Below the pieces are notes generated by a model. The model was not told where the DNA came from and ran no database searches. It was given only the letters and a program-made list of their open reading frames with translations. The position numbers were made by a program, and so were the translations under genes. From NCBI GenBank assembly GCA_016704445.1, contig JADJAE010000034.1, positions 1 through 64,000 on the forward strand: DNA of 64,000 nucleotides. Reading direction: 5' to 3'. This stretch comes from Deltaproteobacteria bacterium (lineage in GTDB: Bacteria > Myxococcota_A > Polyangia > Polyangiales > Ga0077539). The stretch's first letter is position 1; the number at the start of each line of letters is the position of its first letter. This document shows positions 49,674 through 58,774 of the stretch, piece after piece.

Positions 49674-52600
49674 ATGCGCCCTAGCTGGAACCGTCCCTGG
49701 AAGGCAGCCCTGCTGCTCGTCGCCTGCGCCCTCGCCTCGGTCATCACGGTCACCCGCCACGGTGGCCTGCTCGGCCTCGGCGGCTCCCGCGCCCTGCTCG
49801 CCCAGCCCCGGCGTGAGCGCGCCCGCGACCCCAACTTCGACCTCGCGCGCATGAGCGTGCTCCGGGCGATGCTGCTGGAGATCAACAACAACTACGTCGA
49901 CCCGGGGCGCGTGCACCCGCGAGAGATGCTGCTGAAGGGCCTCGACGCCATCCAGCGCAGCGTCGCCCAGGTGCTGGTGCGCCACGAGGACAACGCCCCC
50001 ACGCTCACCGTGCGGGTCGACACCCACGAGCAGACCTTCGACCTCGCGGGCGTCAACGCGCCGTGGGACCTCGAGGCCCGCTGGCGCGAGATCTTCACCT
50101 TCCTCCAGACCCACCTGCGCGGCACCGACGTCAACCTCCAGGACGTGGAGTACATCGCCGCCAACGGGATGCTCCGCACCCTCGACCCCCACTCGGTGGT
50201 GCTCACCCCCGAGCAGTTCCACGAGATGCAGATCCAGACCGGCGGCCACTTCGGCGGGCTCGGCATCGTGATCTCCATCCGCGACGGGCTGCTCACGGTG
50301 ATGAACCCGATGCCCGAGACCCCGCCGCGCGCGCGGGCCTGCACCGCTACGACCGCATCGTGAAGATCAACGAGGAGAGCACCACCAACATGTCGTCTCC
50401 GAGGCGGTCCAACCGCCTCCGCGGCACGGAGCGCACCCCGGTCAGCATCTGGGTGACCCGCGCGGGCGCAGGCGGATGGACCCAGCCCCGTCGCTTCGAC
50501 CTCGTGCGCGCGCAGATCACCGTGCGCTCCGTCGACCACCGGCTGATGGCCAACGGCGTCGGGTACGCCCGCATCAAGAGCTTCAGCGAGACCACCGGCG
50601 AGGAGCTCACCCGCGCCCTGCGGCAGATGCGCGAGCAGGGCATGCGCTCGCTCGTCCTCGATATGCGCGGCAACCCCGGCGGTCTGCTGGAGCAGGCCGT
50701 GGCCGTGGCCGACCTCTTCCTCCAGGACGGCGCCATCGTCGTGACCGCGGGCAACCGGCGCGAAGAGCGCGAGGAGCGCGGCGCCGAGGGCCCCGGAACG
50801 GAGCCCGACTACCCCCTCGCCGTGCTCATCGACGGCGGCTCGGCCAGCGCCAGCGAGATCGTCGCCGGCGCCCTCAAGAACCACAACCGCGCGCTGATCG
50901 TGGGCGGCACGTCCTTCGGCAAGGGCAGCGTGCAGACCATCCGCAACCTGCCCGACGGCGGCGCGCTCAAGATCACCATCGCGCAGTACCTCACCCCGGG
51001 CGACGTCTCGATCCAGGGCGTCGGCATCACGCCCGACATCGAGCTCATGCCGATGACCGTCGACCCGCTCGACATGGACCTCGACGCGGACAAGCTCTTC
51101 CCGCGCGAGGCCGACCTCTCGGCGCACCTCACCAACAACCGCGCCCACAACGGCGACCACCCCGCGGAGACCGTCCGCTACTACTTCCCCGCGGAGGAGC
51201 GCGAGCAGCTCCGGCTGCGCGGCGCCGACGACGTCGCCGACGACGGCTTCCGCGAGGACTTCTCCATCCGCTTCGTGCGCGACCTGCTCACCGCCGCGCC
51301 GCGCTCCGGCCGCCGCGAGCTCATCGCCGACGCGCGCCCGATGCTCGACCGCACCCGCGCCGAGCAGGTGGCCAGCGTCGCTCGCGCGCTGCAGCCCCTG
51401 CGCGTCGACTGGGAGGAGGGCGCCGACGCCGGCGGGACGCCCAACGTCGAGGTCACCATGCGCACCTCGCGGCCGGAGAACACCGCCGCGCCGGGGGAGG
51501 CCTTCGACCTCACGGTGACGGTCACCAACCGCGGCACGACCCCGCTCTTCCGGCTGCGCGCCAACACCAAGAGCGACAACCCGATGTTCGAGAACCGGGA
51601 GTTCGTCTTCGGCCGGGTGAACCCCGGCGAGACCCGCACCTGGACCTCGCCGCTCGGGCTCTGCGAGTTCGAGGGCTTCCGCCCGGGCAGCAGCTCGCTC
51701 CCGGCGCCCGGCACCCGCAAGGTGTGCCTCGTGCCGCGCGCGGCCCTCTCCCGCACCGACGGCATCCGGCTGGAGTGGTCGGAGTCGCACGGGCACATCC
51801 CCCCCGCGGAGGCCGTCGCGCCGCTGCGGGCCTCCATCCGTGGCCTCGAGCGCCCGGTCTTCGCCTACGGCTGGCAGTTCGCCGAGCAGCGCGGCAGCGG
51901 CAACGGCGACGGGCGCATCCAGCGCGGCGAGCGGATGACGATGTTCCTGACGCTGAAGAACGTCGGGCGCGGCCGCACCTTCGTGGCGCGCGCCAACCTC
52001 AAGAACCTGTCGGGCACCGGCGTGCTGCTGCACGACGCGCGCTTCAACATCAACGACATGATGCCCGGCGAGGAGCGCCGCGTGGCGTTCACCTTCGACG
52101 TGGCCCAGAGCTTCCGCCAGGACGAGCTCAAGCTGGAGCTCGTCGTCGAGGACGAACCTCCGCGAGGTCACCTCGCAGAAGCTCCGGTGCCCATCGCCCA
52201 GGCGGGAGCGCCCGTCACCGCCGCCACCGGCGCCTTCGTGGCCGCCGCCGCCCTCGAGCTGCGAGAGTCACCTGCCAGCGACGCGAGGGTGATCCTCCGC
52301 GCCCCGGCGGGCTCTGGCTTCCCGATCACGGCGCAGTCGGGCGAGTGGGTGCGGGTCGACGCGCTCGACGGCCGACCGGGCTGGGCGCTCCGGGCGCAGG
52401 GCGGCGGCACCCGCTCGACGGCCCCGCGCTCGCTCACCTTCGTGCTTCACAACTCGCCGCCGCTCATCGAGACCGACGGTCCGGTGGCGCTCTCGGCGCG
52501 CGGCACGTCCATCAACCTCCAGGGCACGGCCACGGACGAGAACCGCGTCCTCGACCTCTACATCTTCGTCGGGCCCCACAAGGTCTTCTACCTGTCCAAC

Positions 52601-52795
52601 CGCGACGCGGCCGATCCCCACCGGATGACCTTCAACGCGCCGCTCCCGCTGCGGCCGGGCGCCAACATCGTCTCGGTGGTGGCGCGCGAGGGCGACGACG
52701 TGGCCGCGCGGCGCACCTTCATCATCCGCCGCGACGGCCCCAACGGCGAGCTGCTGGTCACCCCGCGGCACGGCGACGAGGACGACGAGGACTGA
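49674..52795 (+). CDS. S41-family C-terminal processing protease (frameshifted)
   Basis: The ATG gives MRPSWNRPWKAALLLVACAL, a signal/anchor segment, then LLEINNNYVDPGRVHPREML and the N-terminal part of the family. The PDZ domain is broken by a frame change near 50330 and a second compensated pair near 50400 (RYDRIVKINEESTTNM). The protease core has MRGNPGGLLEQAVAVADLFL, the catalytic Ser in GGSASASEIVAGAL and the Lys in SFGKGSVQ. About 500 residues follow the core, with a beta-rich C-terminal half (LTVTVTNRGTTPLFRLRANT, VRVDALDGRPGWALRAQ SH3-like, LIETDGPVALSARGTSINLQ). Near 52155 a compensated pair changes about 12 residues. S41 proteases cleave C-termini of exported proteins. Confidence 0.75.
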
Positions 52796-52802
52796 GCATC
52801 CC

Positions 52803-53306
52803 GTGAGCGCCCCGGCGCTGTGTGACGAGTGCGGCGCGCCGAGGGCCTCGGGGGGGGCCCGGTGCGCCCGCTGCGGGGCGGCCTTTACCGACGCGGTAAA
52901 AGCCCCCCAAGGGGCCGAGGACACGGCGCGGGCGGCGCGGGCCTGGCGTCTGGCGACGTGGGCGACGCTGGTCTTCGTGGCGGCGGGGCAGGTCACCCAG
53001 TGGCTCACCATCGCGCACGACGGGCTCACGGCGTGGCGTCTCTCGCGGGCGCTGGGGCTGCTGGCGCTGGGGCTGCTGGTGGCGTGGCAGCTCGGCCGGC
53101 GCAGCGAGCTGGCGCTGGTGCTGTGGGGCTGGGTGATGAACGCCAGCGTGGTGGTGATGGCGCTCACCTTCGCGGCGACGGCGCGGTGGGCGCCGCTGCG
53201 GGGCTTCGACCTGTGGCTGACGCTCTGGGCCTGGGCGACCGTGGCGGCCTACGCGGCGGTGTTATGGCGGCTGCGGCGGGTGGTGCTCTCGGGGTCGGTA
53301 GGGTAA
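52803..53306 (+). CDS. Zinc-ribbon membrane protein
   Basis: The GTG at 52803 gives MSAPALCDECGAPRASGGAR, then CARCGAAF, a C-x2-C ... C-x2-C zinc ribbon in the first 30 residues. Four membrane helices follow (WATLVFVAAGQVTQWLTIAH, LSRALGLLALGLLVAWQLG, LALVLWGWVMNASVVVMALT, LWLTLWAWATVAAYAAVLW). The 167-residue protein is intact. No family name was recognised. It lies directly upstream of tatB, with a 13-base gap, so it may be part of the same operon, but its role in protein export is not established. Confidence 0.6.
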   Translation: MSAPALCDECGAPRASGGARCARCGAAFTDAVKAPQGAEDTARAARAWRLATWATLVFVAAGQVTQWLTIAHDGLTAWRLSRALGLLALGLLVAWQLGRRSELALVLWGWVMNASVVVMALTFAATARWAPLRGFDLWLTLWAWATVAAYAAVLWRLRRVVLSGSVG

Positions 53307-53319
53307 AGGGCCAACGGCG

Positions 53320-53703
53320 ATGTTCGGTATCGGGCTTCCGGAGCTGTTCCTGATCGGCCTCGTGGCGCTGGTGGTGGTGGGTCCAAAGAACCTCCCCCAG
53401 ACGCTGCGCGCCATTGGCCGCGCGGTGCGGGAGTTTCAGCGGGCCTCGCGCGAGCTGCGCCAGGAGGCCGGCTTCGACGAGGTGGTCGACGAGGTCACGC
53501 GCCCGCTGCGCGAGGGCCTGTCGGGCATCGAGGAGGGCGTGCGCTCCACCGTCGATGACGCCAAGCGCTCCATGTCCCTGGAGGCCGAGGCAGAGTCCGA
53601 GGCCGTCGACCTCGCGATGGAGTACCCCGAAGGGGGACCTGATGACTTCGGCGCGCTGCCCGAAGGCGCGGCGGTGTACCCCGAGACGGAGGGAGCGCCG
53701 TGA
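53320..53703 (+). CDS. tatB: TatB-type twin-arginine translocase subunit
   Basis: The 127-residue protein has the TatA/TatB signature: an N-terminal helix with Pro-Glu-Leu (MFGIGLPELFLIGLVALVVV), a hinge VGPKNLPQTLRAIGRAVREF, and an amphipathic helix. The polar Glu and the length beyond 120 residues with an acidic C-terminus favour TatB over TatA. With TatC it receives folded proteins carrying RR signal peptides. No separate tatA lies in the window. It overlaps tatC by four bases (GTGA), so the two are co-translated. Confidence 0.85.
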   Translation: MFGIGLPELFLIGLVALVVVGPKNLPQTLRAIGRAVREFQRASRELRQEAGFDEVVDEVTRPLREGLSGIEEGVRSTVDDAKRSMSLEAEAESEAVDLAMEYPEGGPDDFGALPEGAAVYPETEGAP

Positions 53704-54806
53704 GCGACACCGAAGGCCCCATGAGCTTCCGCGACCACCTGGAGGAGCTGCGCGGGCGCATCCTGCGCGCCACCCTCGCGGTCATCGCCGGCATGGTGGT
53801 GGGGTGGAACTTCCGCGAGCAGCTCTTCGCCTGGCTGCTGCGCCCGCTGGAGGTCGCGTGGTTCTGCAACGGGCGCGTGAACACCCCGCAGGCGTGCACC
53901 ATCCCGCAGATCTTCCACTGGATGCTGCACTACCCGGTGTTCCGCGCGATGCGCGACGTCGCCCAGCGGGCGCAGTCGGCGCTCCCGGCCGGCGGCGGCT
54001 ACCCCCTCAACCCGCAGGTGCACTTCCCCGACCCCACGTCGGCCTTCGTGGTCTACCTGAAGATCGCGGCCATCGGCGGCTTCGTGCTCGCGCTGCCGGT
54101 GGTGTTCTACCAGCTCTGGATGTTCATCGCGCCGGGGCTCTACGCCAAGGAGAAGCGCGTCGTCCTGCCGCTGGTGTTCTTCTCCACGCTGTTCTTCGTG
54201 GCCGGCTCGCTCTTCGGCTACCACTTCGTATTCCCGGTCGGGTACGCGTGGATGCTCGGGTTCGGCGGGAAGGTCAGCAACACCGCCGTCACCGTCATCC
54301 CGACGCTGATGATGGACGAGTACCTCGGCTTCACGTCGCAGATGCTCCTGGCCTTCGGCGTGGTGTTCGAGCTCCCGCTCTTCATCTTCTTCCTGTCCCT
54401 GGTCGGGCTCGTGACCTGGCGTCAGCTCCTCTCGTTCTCGCGCTACTTCGTCGTGATCGCGTTCATCCTCGCGGCGGTGCTCACGCCCAGCACGGACGTG
54501 TACTCGCAGGTGATGCTCGGCCTGCCGCTCATCGCGCTCTACTTCGTCGCCGTGGGGCTCGCGTACCTCTTCGGCCCGAAGGAGTCGAAGCCCTGGCGCA
54601 CCGCGGTGAGCGACACGCTGCAGAAGCGCGACGACGCGCTGGCCGGGGAGAAGACCCCGCCCCCGCTCGACGTCGACGCCATCCGCGAGGCGAAGATCCG
54701 CGACCACGAGGCGAAGGTGGCGGCGAAGATCGCGGCGAAGATCGCGGCGGCGAAGGCCAACGAGCCCGAGGAGCCCGAGGAGCCCAAGGGGCCCAAGCAG
54801 CTGTAG
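53700..54806 (+). CDS. tatC: TatC twin-arginine translocase subunit
   Basis: The 368-residue membrane protein starts at GTG overlapping the tatB stop. MSFRDHLEELRGRILRATLA is the conserved cytoplasmic N-terminus, and six hydrophobic spans follow, with FVLALPVVFYQLWMFIAPGL, KRVVLPLVFFSTLFFVAGS, GYAWMLGFG, FTSQMLLAFGVVFELPLFIF, RYFVVIAFILAAVLTPSTDV. The first periplasmic loop is enlarged by about 60 residues (from LRPLEVAWFCNG to HFPDPTSAFVVYL) and contains two Cys, unlike the short loop in E. coli. The C-terminal tail is Lys/Ala/Glu-rich. TatC recognises RR signal peptides. It ends 10 bases before the convergent pseudokinase gene. Confidence 0.9.
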   Translation: MSDTEGPMSFRDHLEELRGRILRATLAVIAGMVVGWNFREQLFAWLLRPLEVAWFCNGRVNTPQACTIPQIFHWMLHYPVFRAMRDVAQRAQSALPAGGGYPLNPQVHFPDPTSAFVVYLKIAAIGGFVLALPVVFYQLWMFIAPGLYAKEKRVVLPLVFFSTLFFVAGSLFGYHFVFPVGYAWMLGFGGKVSNTAVTVIPTLMMDEYLGFTSQMLLAFGVVFELPLFIFFLSLVGLVTWRQLLSFSRYFVVIAFILAAVLTPSTDVYSQVMLGLPLIALYFVAVGLAYLFGPKESKPWRTAVSDTLQKRDDALAGEKTPPPLDVDAIREAKIRDHEAKVAAKIAAKIAAAKANEPEEPEEPKGPKQL

Positions 54807-54828
54807 CGCGGGGGCTTTACTGCCCGCG
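54807..54828. terminator. Possible bidirectional stem-loop between tatC and the pseudokinase gene
   Basis: CGCGGG (54807-54812) and CCCGCG (54823-54828) can pair around a 10-base loop, just after the tatC stop and overlapping the end of the convergent gene. There is no clear run of T after the stem, so a terminator role is weakly supported. Confidence 0.3.
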
Positions 54829-56414
54829 GCCGAGCACGATGAGGAAGGTCTGGTCGGCCTCGAAGGGAAGCCCCGGTAGCTGGGGTTGTCCCGGCGCATC
54901 TCGGCGTAGAACGAGCGGTAGCCGCGCGCCACGGTGGGCGCGAGGTGGGCGTCGGTGAGCGCCCGCTCGACGGTCTCCACGTAGGCCGGCGACTGCTCCT
55001 CCGCGGCGAAGAGGAAGATGCCCGGCCGCGCCCGCACCTCCGAGTGACCGAGGGGGTGGGTTTGCCAGCCGGCGCGCTCGAAGATCCCGAGCAGCCGCTG
55101 GCCCATGGCCTCGGCCGCGGGATCGGCGGCGGCCACGGTGATCCACACGGGTGATCCCCGGGGGATGCTCCCGAGGCGGGTGGCGATCGCCGCCGCGCCG
55201 CTGTCGGTGAGGGTGACCGGGCGGGGCGCACCGGCGTCCGGAGCGGCGGCAGGCGCGGCGGCAGGCGCGGCCGCGCCAGGCGTCGGCGAGGGCAGGGCCG
55301 CGACGACCGGAGCGGCGGAGCGGGAGCGCGACCAGGGCCAGCGGGCGCGGGAGTGTCCGCGCGCGCCGAAGGCGGCGATGAGCAGCACGGCGAGCACCGC
55401 GGGCACCACGACGTCGGTCGAGCGCGCCCACGCGTAGAGGGAGCTGAAGTGACGCTTGATCCTGGGCCAGCGGCGCCTCGGAGCGCGCGCGGCGGAGGAG
55501 GTCACCGGGGCGTCGCGATCGAGGATGGGCTCCAGCGCGTCGACGGCCTGGCGGATGCTCTGGAAGCGGTCGTCGATGGAGCGGGCCACGCAGCGGGCGA
55601 ACCACCCGTCGAAGCCCTCCGGGAGCGACGCCTCGACGCCGAGCTCGGAGGCGCGTCGGGAGGCGCGAGGCAGGTCGGCGACGGAGACCTCCTTGAGCAC
55701 CCCGACGGGGGTGGCCTGGTCGGGCTGCACCGCGCTCTTCCAGTAGACCTTCCCCGTCAGCAGCCGAAACGCCAGCAGCCCGAAGGACCACACATCCGCC
55801 GCGGCGCTGACGGCGGCGCCGGGCTCGGTCTGCTCCGGGGCGCTCCAGAAGAGCGATGCGACGTCGGTGCCCTCGGCGTTGGCGTCGGCGGAGCGCAGCC
55901 ACGCGGAGGTCCAGAAGTCGAGCAGGGTGGCGGTGAAGTCGCTGCCCGCGTAGCGGCTGGAGGCGACGATGATGCTTGAGGGGTCGAGGGTGCCGTGCAC
56001 CTGCCCCGCCTCGTGGATGGCCGCGAGCCCGTGCGCCACCTGCCAGAGTATCTCGAGCGCCTCGGCGGGAGGGAGCGGCGACGCCGCGTGCGCAGAGAGC
56101 GTCTCGCCTTCGAGGTGGTCGAGCGCGAACCACGGGGCGCCGGTGGTGCGATCGACGCCCGCGGCCACCACGTCGACCACGTGGTCGCTCTTGATGCGGG
56201 CCCTCAGCGCCTTCAGCTCTTCGAATCGGGCCTTCCCGGGGGCCGACGAGATCAGCCGCGGGTCGAGCACCCGCAGCGCGCACGCCCGCCCGATGCCGGT
56301 CTGCTCGGCGAGGTAGAGCGCGCGCCGGGGCGAGGCGCTCTGGAGCGAGCGGACGATGCGGATGCTGCCCGCGAAGGTGCTTTGTTCAGAGAGCGCCCGC
56401 CATGGTTCAGCCAT
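54817..56414 (-). CDS. Membrane-anchored pseudokinase (one frameshift)
   Basis: The protein begins MAEPWRALSEQSTFAGSIRI. It is a Ser/Thr-kinase fold related to the kinase at 28494 (GFDGWFARCV, ALEPIL), but the key residues are gone: the ATP-binding region lacks a GxG loop and the VAIK Lys (ACALRVLD), HRDxKPxN is HGTLDPSSIIV (no catalytic Asp), and DFG is DFW. It should not phosphorylate, so it is probably a scaffold or sensor. After the fold come a membrane helix (VPAVLAVLLIAAFGA) and a periplasmic part of about 190 residues, which ends, after a shift near 54880, with LPFEADQTFLIVLGRGQ. Partners are unknown. Confidence 0.75.
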
Positions 56415-56473
56415 GCGTCGAGGCTATAGCAGCGGCGGACAGGGGGTGGAAGCGACGCGACTCGCGGAGGGCG

Positions 56474-57445
56474 TTACTGCCGGGGCGGCTCGGCGCCGTG
56501 GGGAAACCAGATCCCGTCGAAGTCTTCCGGGCGAAACGGCAGGTCGAGCCTCGGGGCGCGGGGGTGCTCCGCGCCGTAGAGCCGGGGGAGCTCGCGAAAG
56601 CGGGTGGGGTAGTAGTTCTGCTGGAAGAGCACGGCGACGGCGCGCTCGTCGGGGTCGCTGAGGGCGCGGAGCCCGGCGCGAAGCTCCGGGGCCCAGGCAG
56701 CCTCGATGGCGCGCTCGATGGCGGGGTGGTCCCAGTCGGAGGCGGGCAGCGCGTCGTCGCCGTCGCGCGAGGGGACGGGCCAGTTGCCCGCGCGCCAGAG
56801 GGAGGTCTCGCCGGGCGCGGCGAAGGGGTCGACGTACTCGCCGTCGAGCCAGACGTTGAAGTGCACGTGGGGCGCGCCGAAGGGGAAGGTGCTGAGCCCG
56901 TCGAGGCCGCTGTAGGCCGAGAGGGCGATGGGCTGTCCCCGAGCGACGCGATCGCCGACGGCCACCATCGATCGCCCGAGGTGGTTGCTGGAGGTGACCA
57001 GGCCCGCGCCGTGATCGATGAAGACCTTGAGCCCGCCGCGGTTGAACTCGCTCGATACGCGCCGCACGACGCCCGGCGCCGCGGCCACGACCACCGTCCC
57101 CAGCGGGACCGCGAAGTCGGTGCCGTTGTGGCTGTCGTAGGTGAGCTGCGTGCCGAGGAAGTCTCGCGCGTTGGTGACCCGCACGCTCCAGCCCTCCTCG
57201 GGCCGCGGGCGCTCGGCCCGGTTGACGAGGTTGTAGATGGGCACGAGCCGCCCGTGCGCCGCGCGCCCCGCCCACAGCGGCAGCGCCATGCGCGGTCGAA
57301 ACATACTCAGGGAGGTATGATCGAAGCGCGTCCGGGGTGTGTGTCCGTCGCCTCGAAGGGCGAGCAGCGCCTCCCTCAGCCGGGTGCCGACCGGGGAGAG
57401 ACCGAAGACCTCGGCGACGCGGAGCGGGTCGTGTGGGGCGTTCAT
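56474..57445 (-). CDS. M23-family metallopeptidase
   Basis: The ATG at 57445 gives MNAPHDPLRVAEVFGLSPVG, 323 residues. The LytM/M23 domain has YDSHNGTDFAVP (H-x-G-x-D, first zinc ligands), then GLVTSSNHLGRSMVAVGDRV, and GAPHVHFNVWLDGEYVDPFA (H-x-H, remaining ligands). This fold cleaves peptidoglycan cross-links, but some members bind without cleaving. No signal peptide is visible at the chosen start. The C-terminal roughly 120 residues (SLWRAGNWPVPSRDGDDALP) are unrecognised. It lies upstream of the pseudokinase gene on the same strand (59-base gap) and 55 bases downstream of greB. Confidence 0.75.
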   Translation of the reverse strand: MNAPHDPLRVAEVFGLSPVGTRLREALLALRGDGHTPRTRFDHTSLSMFRPRMALPLWAGRAAHGRLVPIYNLVNRAERPRPEEGWSVRVTNARDFLGTQLTYDSHNGTDFAVPLGTVVVAAAPGVVRRVSSEFNRGGLKVFIDHGAGLVTSSNHLGRSMVAVGDRVARGQPIALSAYSGLDGLSTFPFGAPHVHFNVWLDGEYVDPFAAPGETSLWRAGNWPVPSRDGDDALPASDWDHPAIERAIEAAWAPELRAGLRALSDPDERAVAVLFQQNYYPTRFRELPRLYGAEHPRAPRLDLPFRPEDFDGIWFPHGAEPPRQ

Positions 57446-57500
57446 CGTGGGTGGCGCGAACGCTACCACCGGGGACGTCGAGCGAGGCTTGCGCGTGCGC

Positions 57501-57980
57501 TCAGCCGTAGCGCACCGCGAGCACCGTGTACTCCAGCGTCGCCCCGTCGGGCCGCTTCACCGTCACCACGTCGTCGACGCCCTTCTTCAGCAGCGCCCTG
57601 CCCAATGGCGACTTCCAGCTGATGTGCTTCTTCTCCAGGTCGACCTCGTCCTCGCCCACGATGTGCCACGTCGCCACCGCGGCCTCCTCGTCCTCGAGCT
57701 CCACCGTCGCCCCGAAGAACACCCGATCGCCCTTCTGCGTCTTCGGGTCGACCACATGCACGTTGGCCAACCTCCGCGCGAGGAAGTTGAGCCTCCGGTC
57801 GATCTCCCTCAGCCGCTTCTTGCCGTAGATGTACTCCGCGTTCTCGCTGCGATCGCCCTGCGCCGCCGCGTCCTGCACCTCCACCACCACGCGCGGCCGC
57901 TCGACGCGCGCGAGCCAGGTCGACTCGTCCACGAAGCGCTGGTAGCCCGCCGGGGTCATGTAGTTGGGCGTGTCGCTCAT
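57501..57980 (-). CDS. greB: GreB-type transcript cleavage factor
   Basis: The 159-residue protein begins MSDTPNYMTPAGYQRFVDES. The N-terminal coiled coil carries the acidic tip QGDRSENAEYIYGKKRLREI, and the C-terminal globular part has VEDEEAAVATWHIVGEDEVD and SPLGRALLKKGVDDVVTVKR. GreA/GreB rescue backtracked RNA polymerase by stimulating cleavage. The extended YIYGKKRLREIDRRL sequence between the two parts is more typical of GreB. It is divergent from pyrF, with 31 bases between their start codons. Confidence 0.8.
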   Translation of the reverse strand: MSDTPNYMTPAGYQRFVDESTWLARVERPRVVVEVQDAAAQGDRSENAEYIYGKKRLREIDRRLNFLARRLANVHVVDPKTQKGDRVFFGATVELEDEEAAVATWHIVGEDEVDLEKKHISWKSPLGRALLKKGVDDVVTVKRPDGATLEYTVLAVRYG

Positions 57981-58011
57981 CGCGTCGAGTTGTACCCTAC
58001 GCGCCCCTGCG

Positions 58012-58710
58012 ATGACCTCCCTCGACGACGCCCGCGACCGGCTCATCTTCGCCCTCGACGTGGAGGACGAGGCCCGCGCCCGCGCCCTCGCCGCCGCCCT
58101 CCGCCCCTCCGTCGGAACCTTCAAGATCGGCCTCGAGCTCCTCATGCGCGGCGGCATGGAGCTCGCCCGCCGCCTCACCGACGGCTCCGCCCTCTTCATC
58201 GACGCCAAGCTCCACGACGTGCCCGCCACGGTCTCGCGCGCGGTCGCGCAGATCGTCGACGCCGGCGTCCCGGTGCGCTTCATCACCGTGCACGACCCCG
58301 TCGACGCCGCGGTGCGCGCCGCCCGAGGGCGCGCGGGCATCCTCCGCATCACCGTGCTCACCTCCACCTCGCCCGCCAGCTACGGCGGCGAAGACGCCCT
58401 CACCCGCGCGGTCGTCGCGCGCGCCGTCGAGGCCCAATCCCAGGGCGCCGTCGGCGTCGTGTGCTCCCCCCGCGAGCTCGCGGCCGTGCGCGCCGCGGCT
58501 CCGTTGCTACAGTGCGTGACCCCCGGCGTCCGCCCCACCTGGGCGAGCGTCTCGGGCGATGACCAGCAACGCACCGCGACCGTCACCGAAGCCATCCGCG
58601 CGGGCGCCTCGCACCTCGTGGTGGGGCGTCCCATCCGCGACGCGGCCGACCCCTCCGAGGCGGCGCGGCGCGTGGTCGAGGAGATCCTCGGCGCGCTCGA
58701 TCCGTCCTGA
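58012..58710 (+). CDS. pyrF: Orotidine 5'-phosphate decarboxylase
   Basis: The 232-residue enzyme makes UMP from OMP, the last step of pyrimidine synthesis. IFALDVED and GTFKIGLELLMRGG begin the barrel; FIDAKLHDVPATV is the D-x-K-x-x-D catalytic motif. ITVLTSTSPASYGG, GVVCSPRELAAVRAAA, LLQCVTPGVRP and SHLVVGRPIRDAADP complete the phosphate site. It is intact and stands alone; no other pyrimidine gene is in the window. Confidence 0.9.
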   Translation: MTSLDDARDRLIFALDVEDEARARALAAALRPSVGTFKIGLELLMRGGMELARRLTDGSALFIDAKLHDVPATVSRAVAQIVDAGVPVRFITVHDPVDAAVRAARGRAGILRITVLTSTSPASYGGEDALTRAVVARAVEAQSQGAVGVVCSPRELAAVRAAAPLLQCVTPGVRPTWASVSGDDQQRTATVTEAIRAGASHLVVGRPIRDAADPSEAARRVVEEILGALDPS

Positions 58711-58731
58711 AGACTCCCCCTCGGAATAACC

Positions 58732-58756
58732 GGGGCACCCTGAACGGTTGTGCCCC
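58732..58756. promoter_or_regulatory. Inverted repeat between pyrF and the DegP-like gene
   Basis: GGGGCAC (58732-58738) pairs with GTGCCCC (58750-58756) around an 11-base spacer reading CCTGAACGGTT. It lies 19 bases before the DegP start, so it may be an operator or a terminator of pyrF. There is no downstream T tract. Confidence 0.3.
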
Positions 58757-58774
58757 TCGAATGGAGGTCACCGG

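Noticed and set aside
53436..56414. A fused minus-strand frame joining the pseudokinase to the antisense of tatC
   Set aside because: The pseudokinase's own frame shifts near 54880 and stops at 54817; the extension into tatC is a by-product of that shift.
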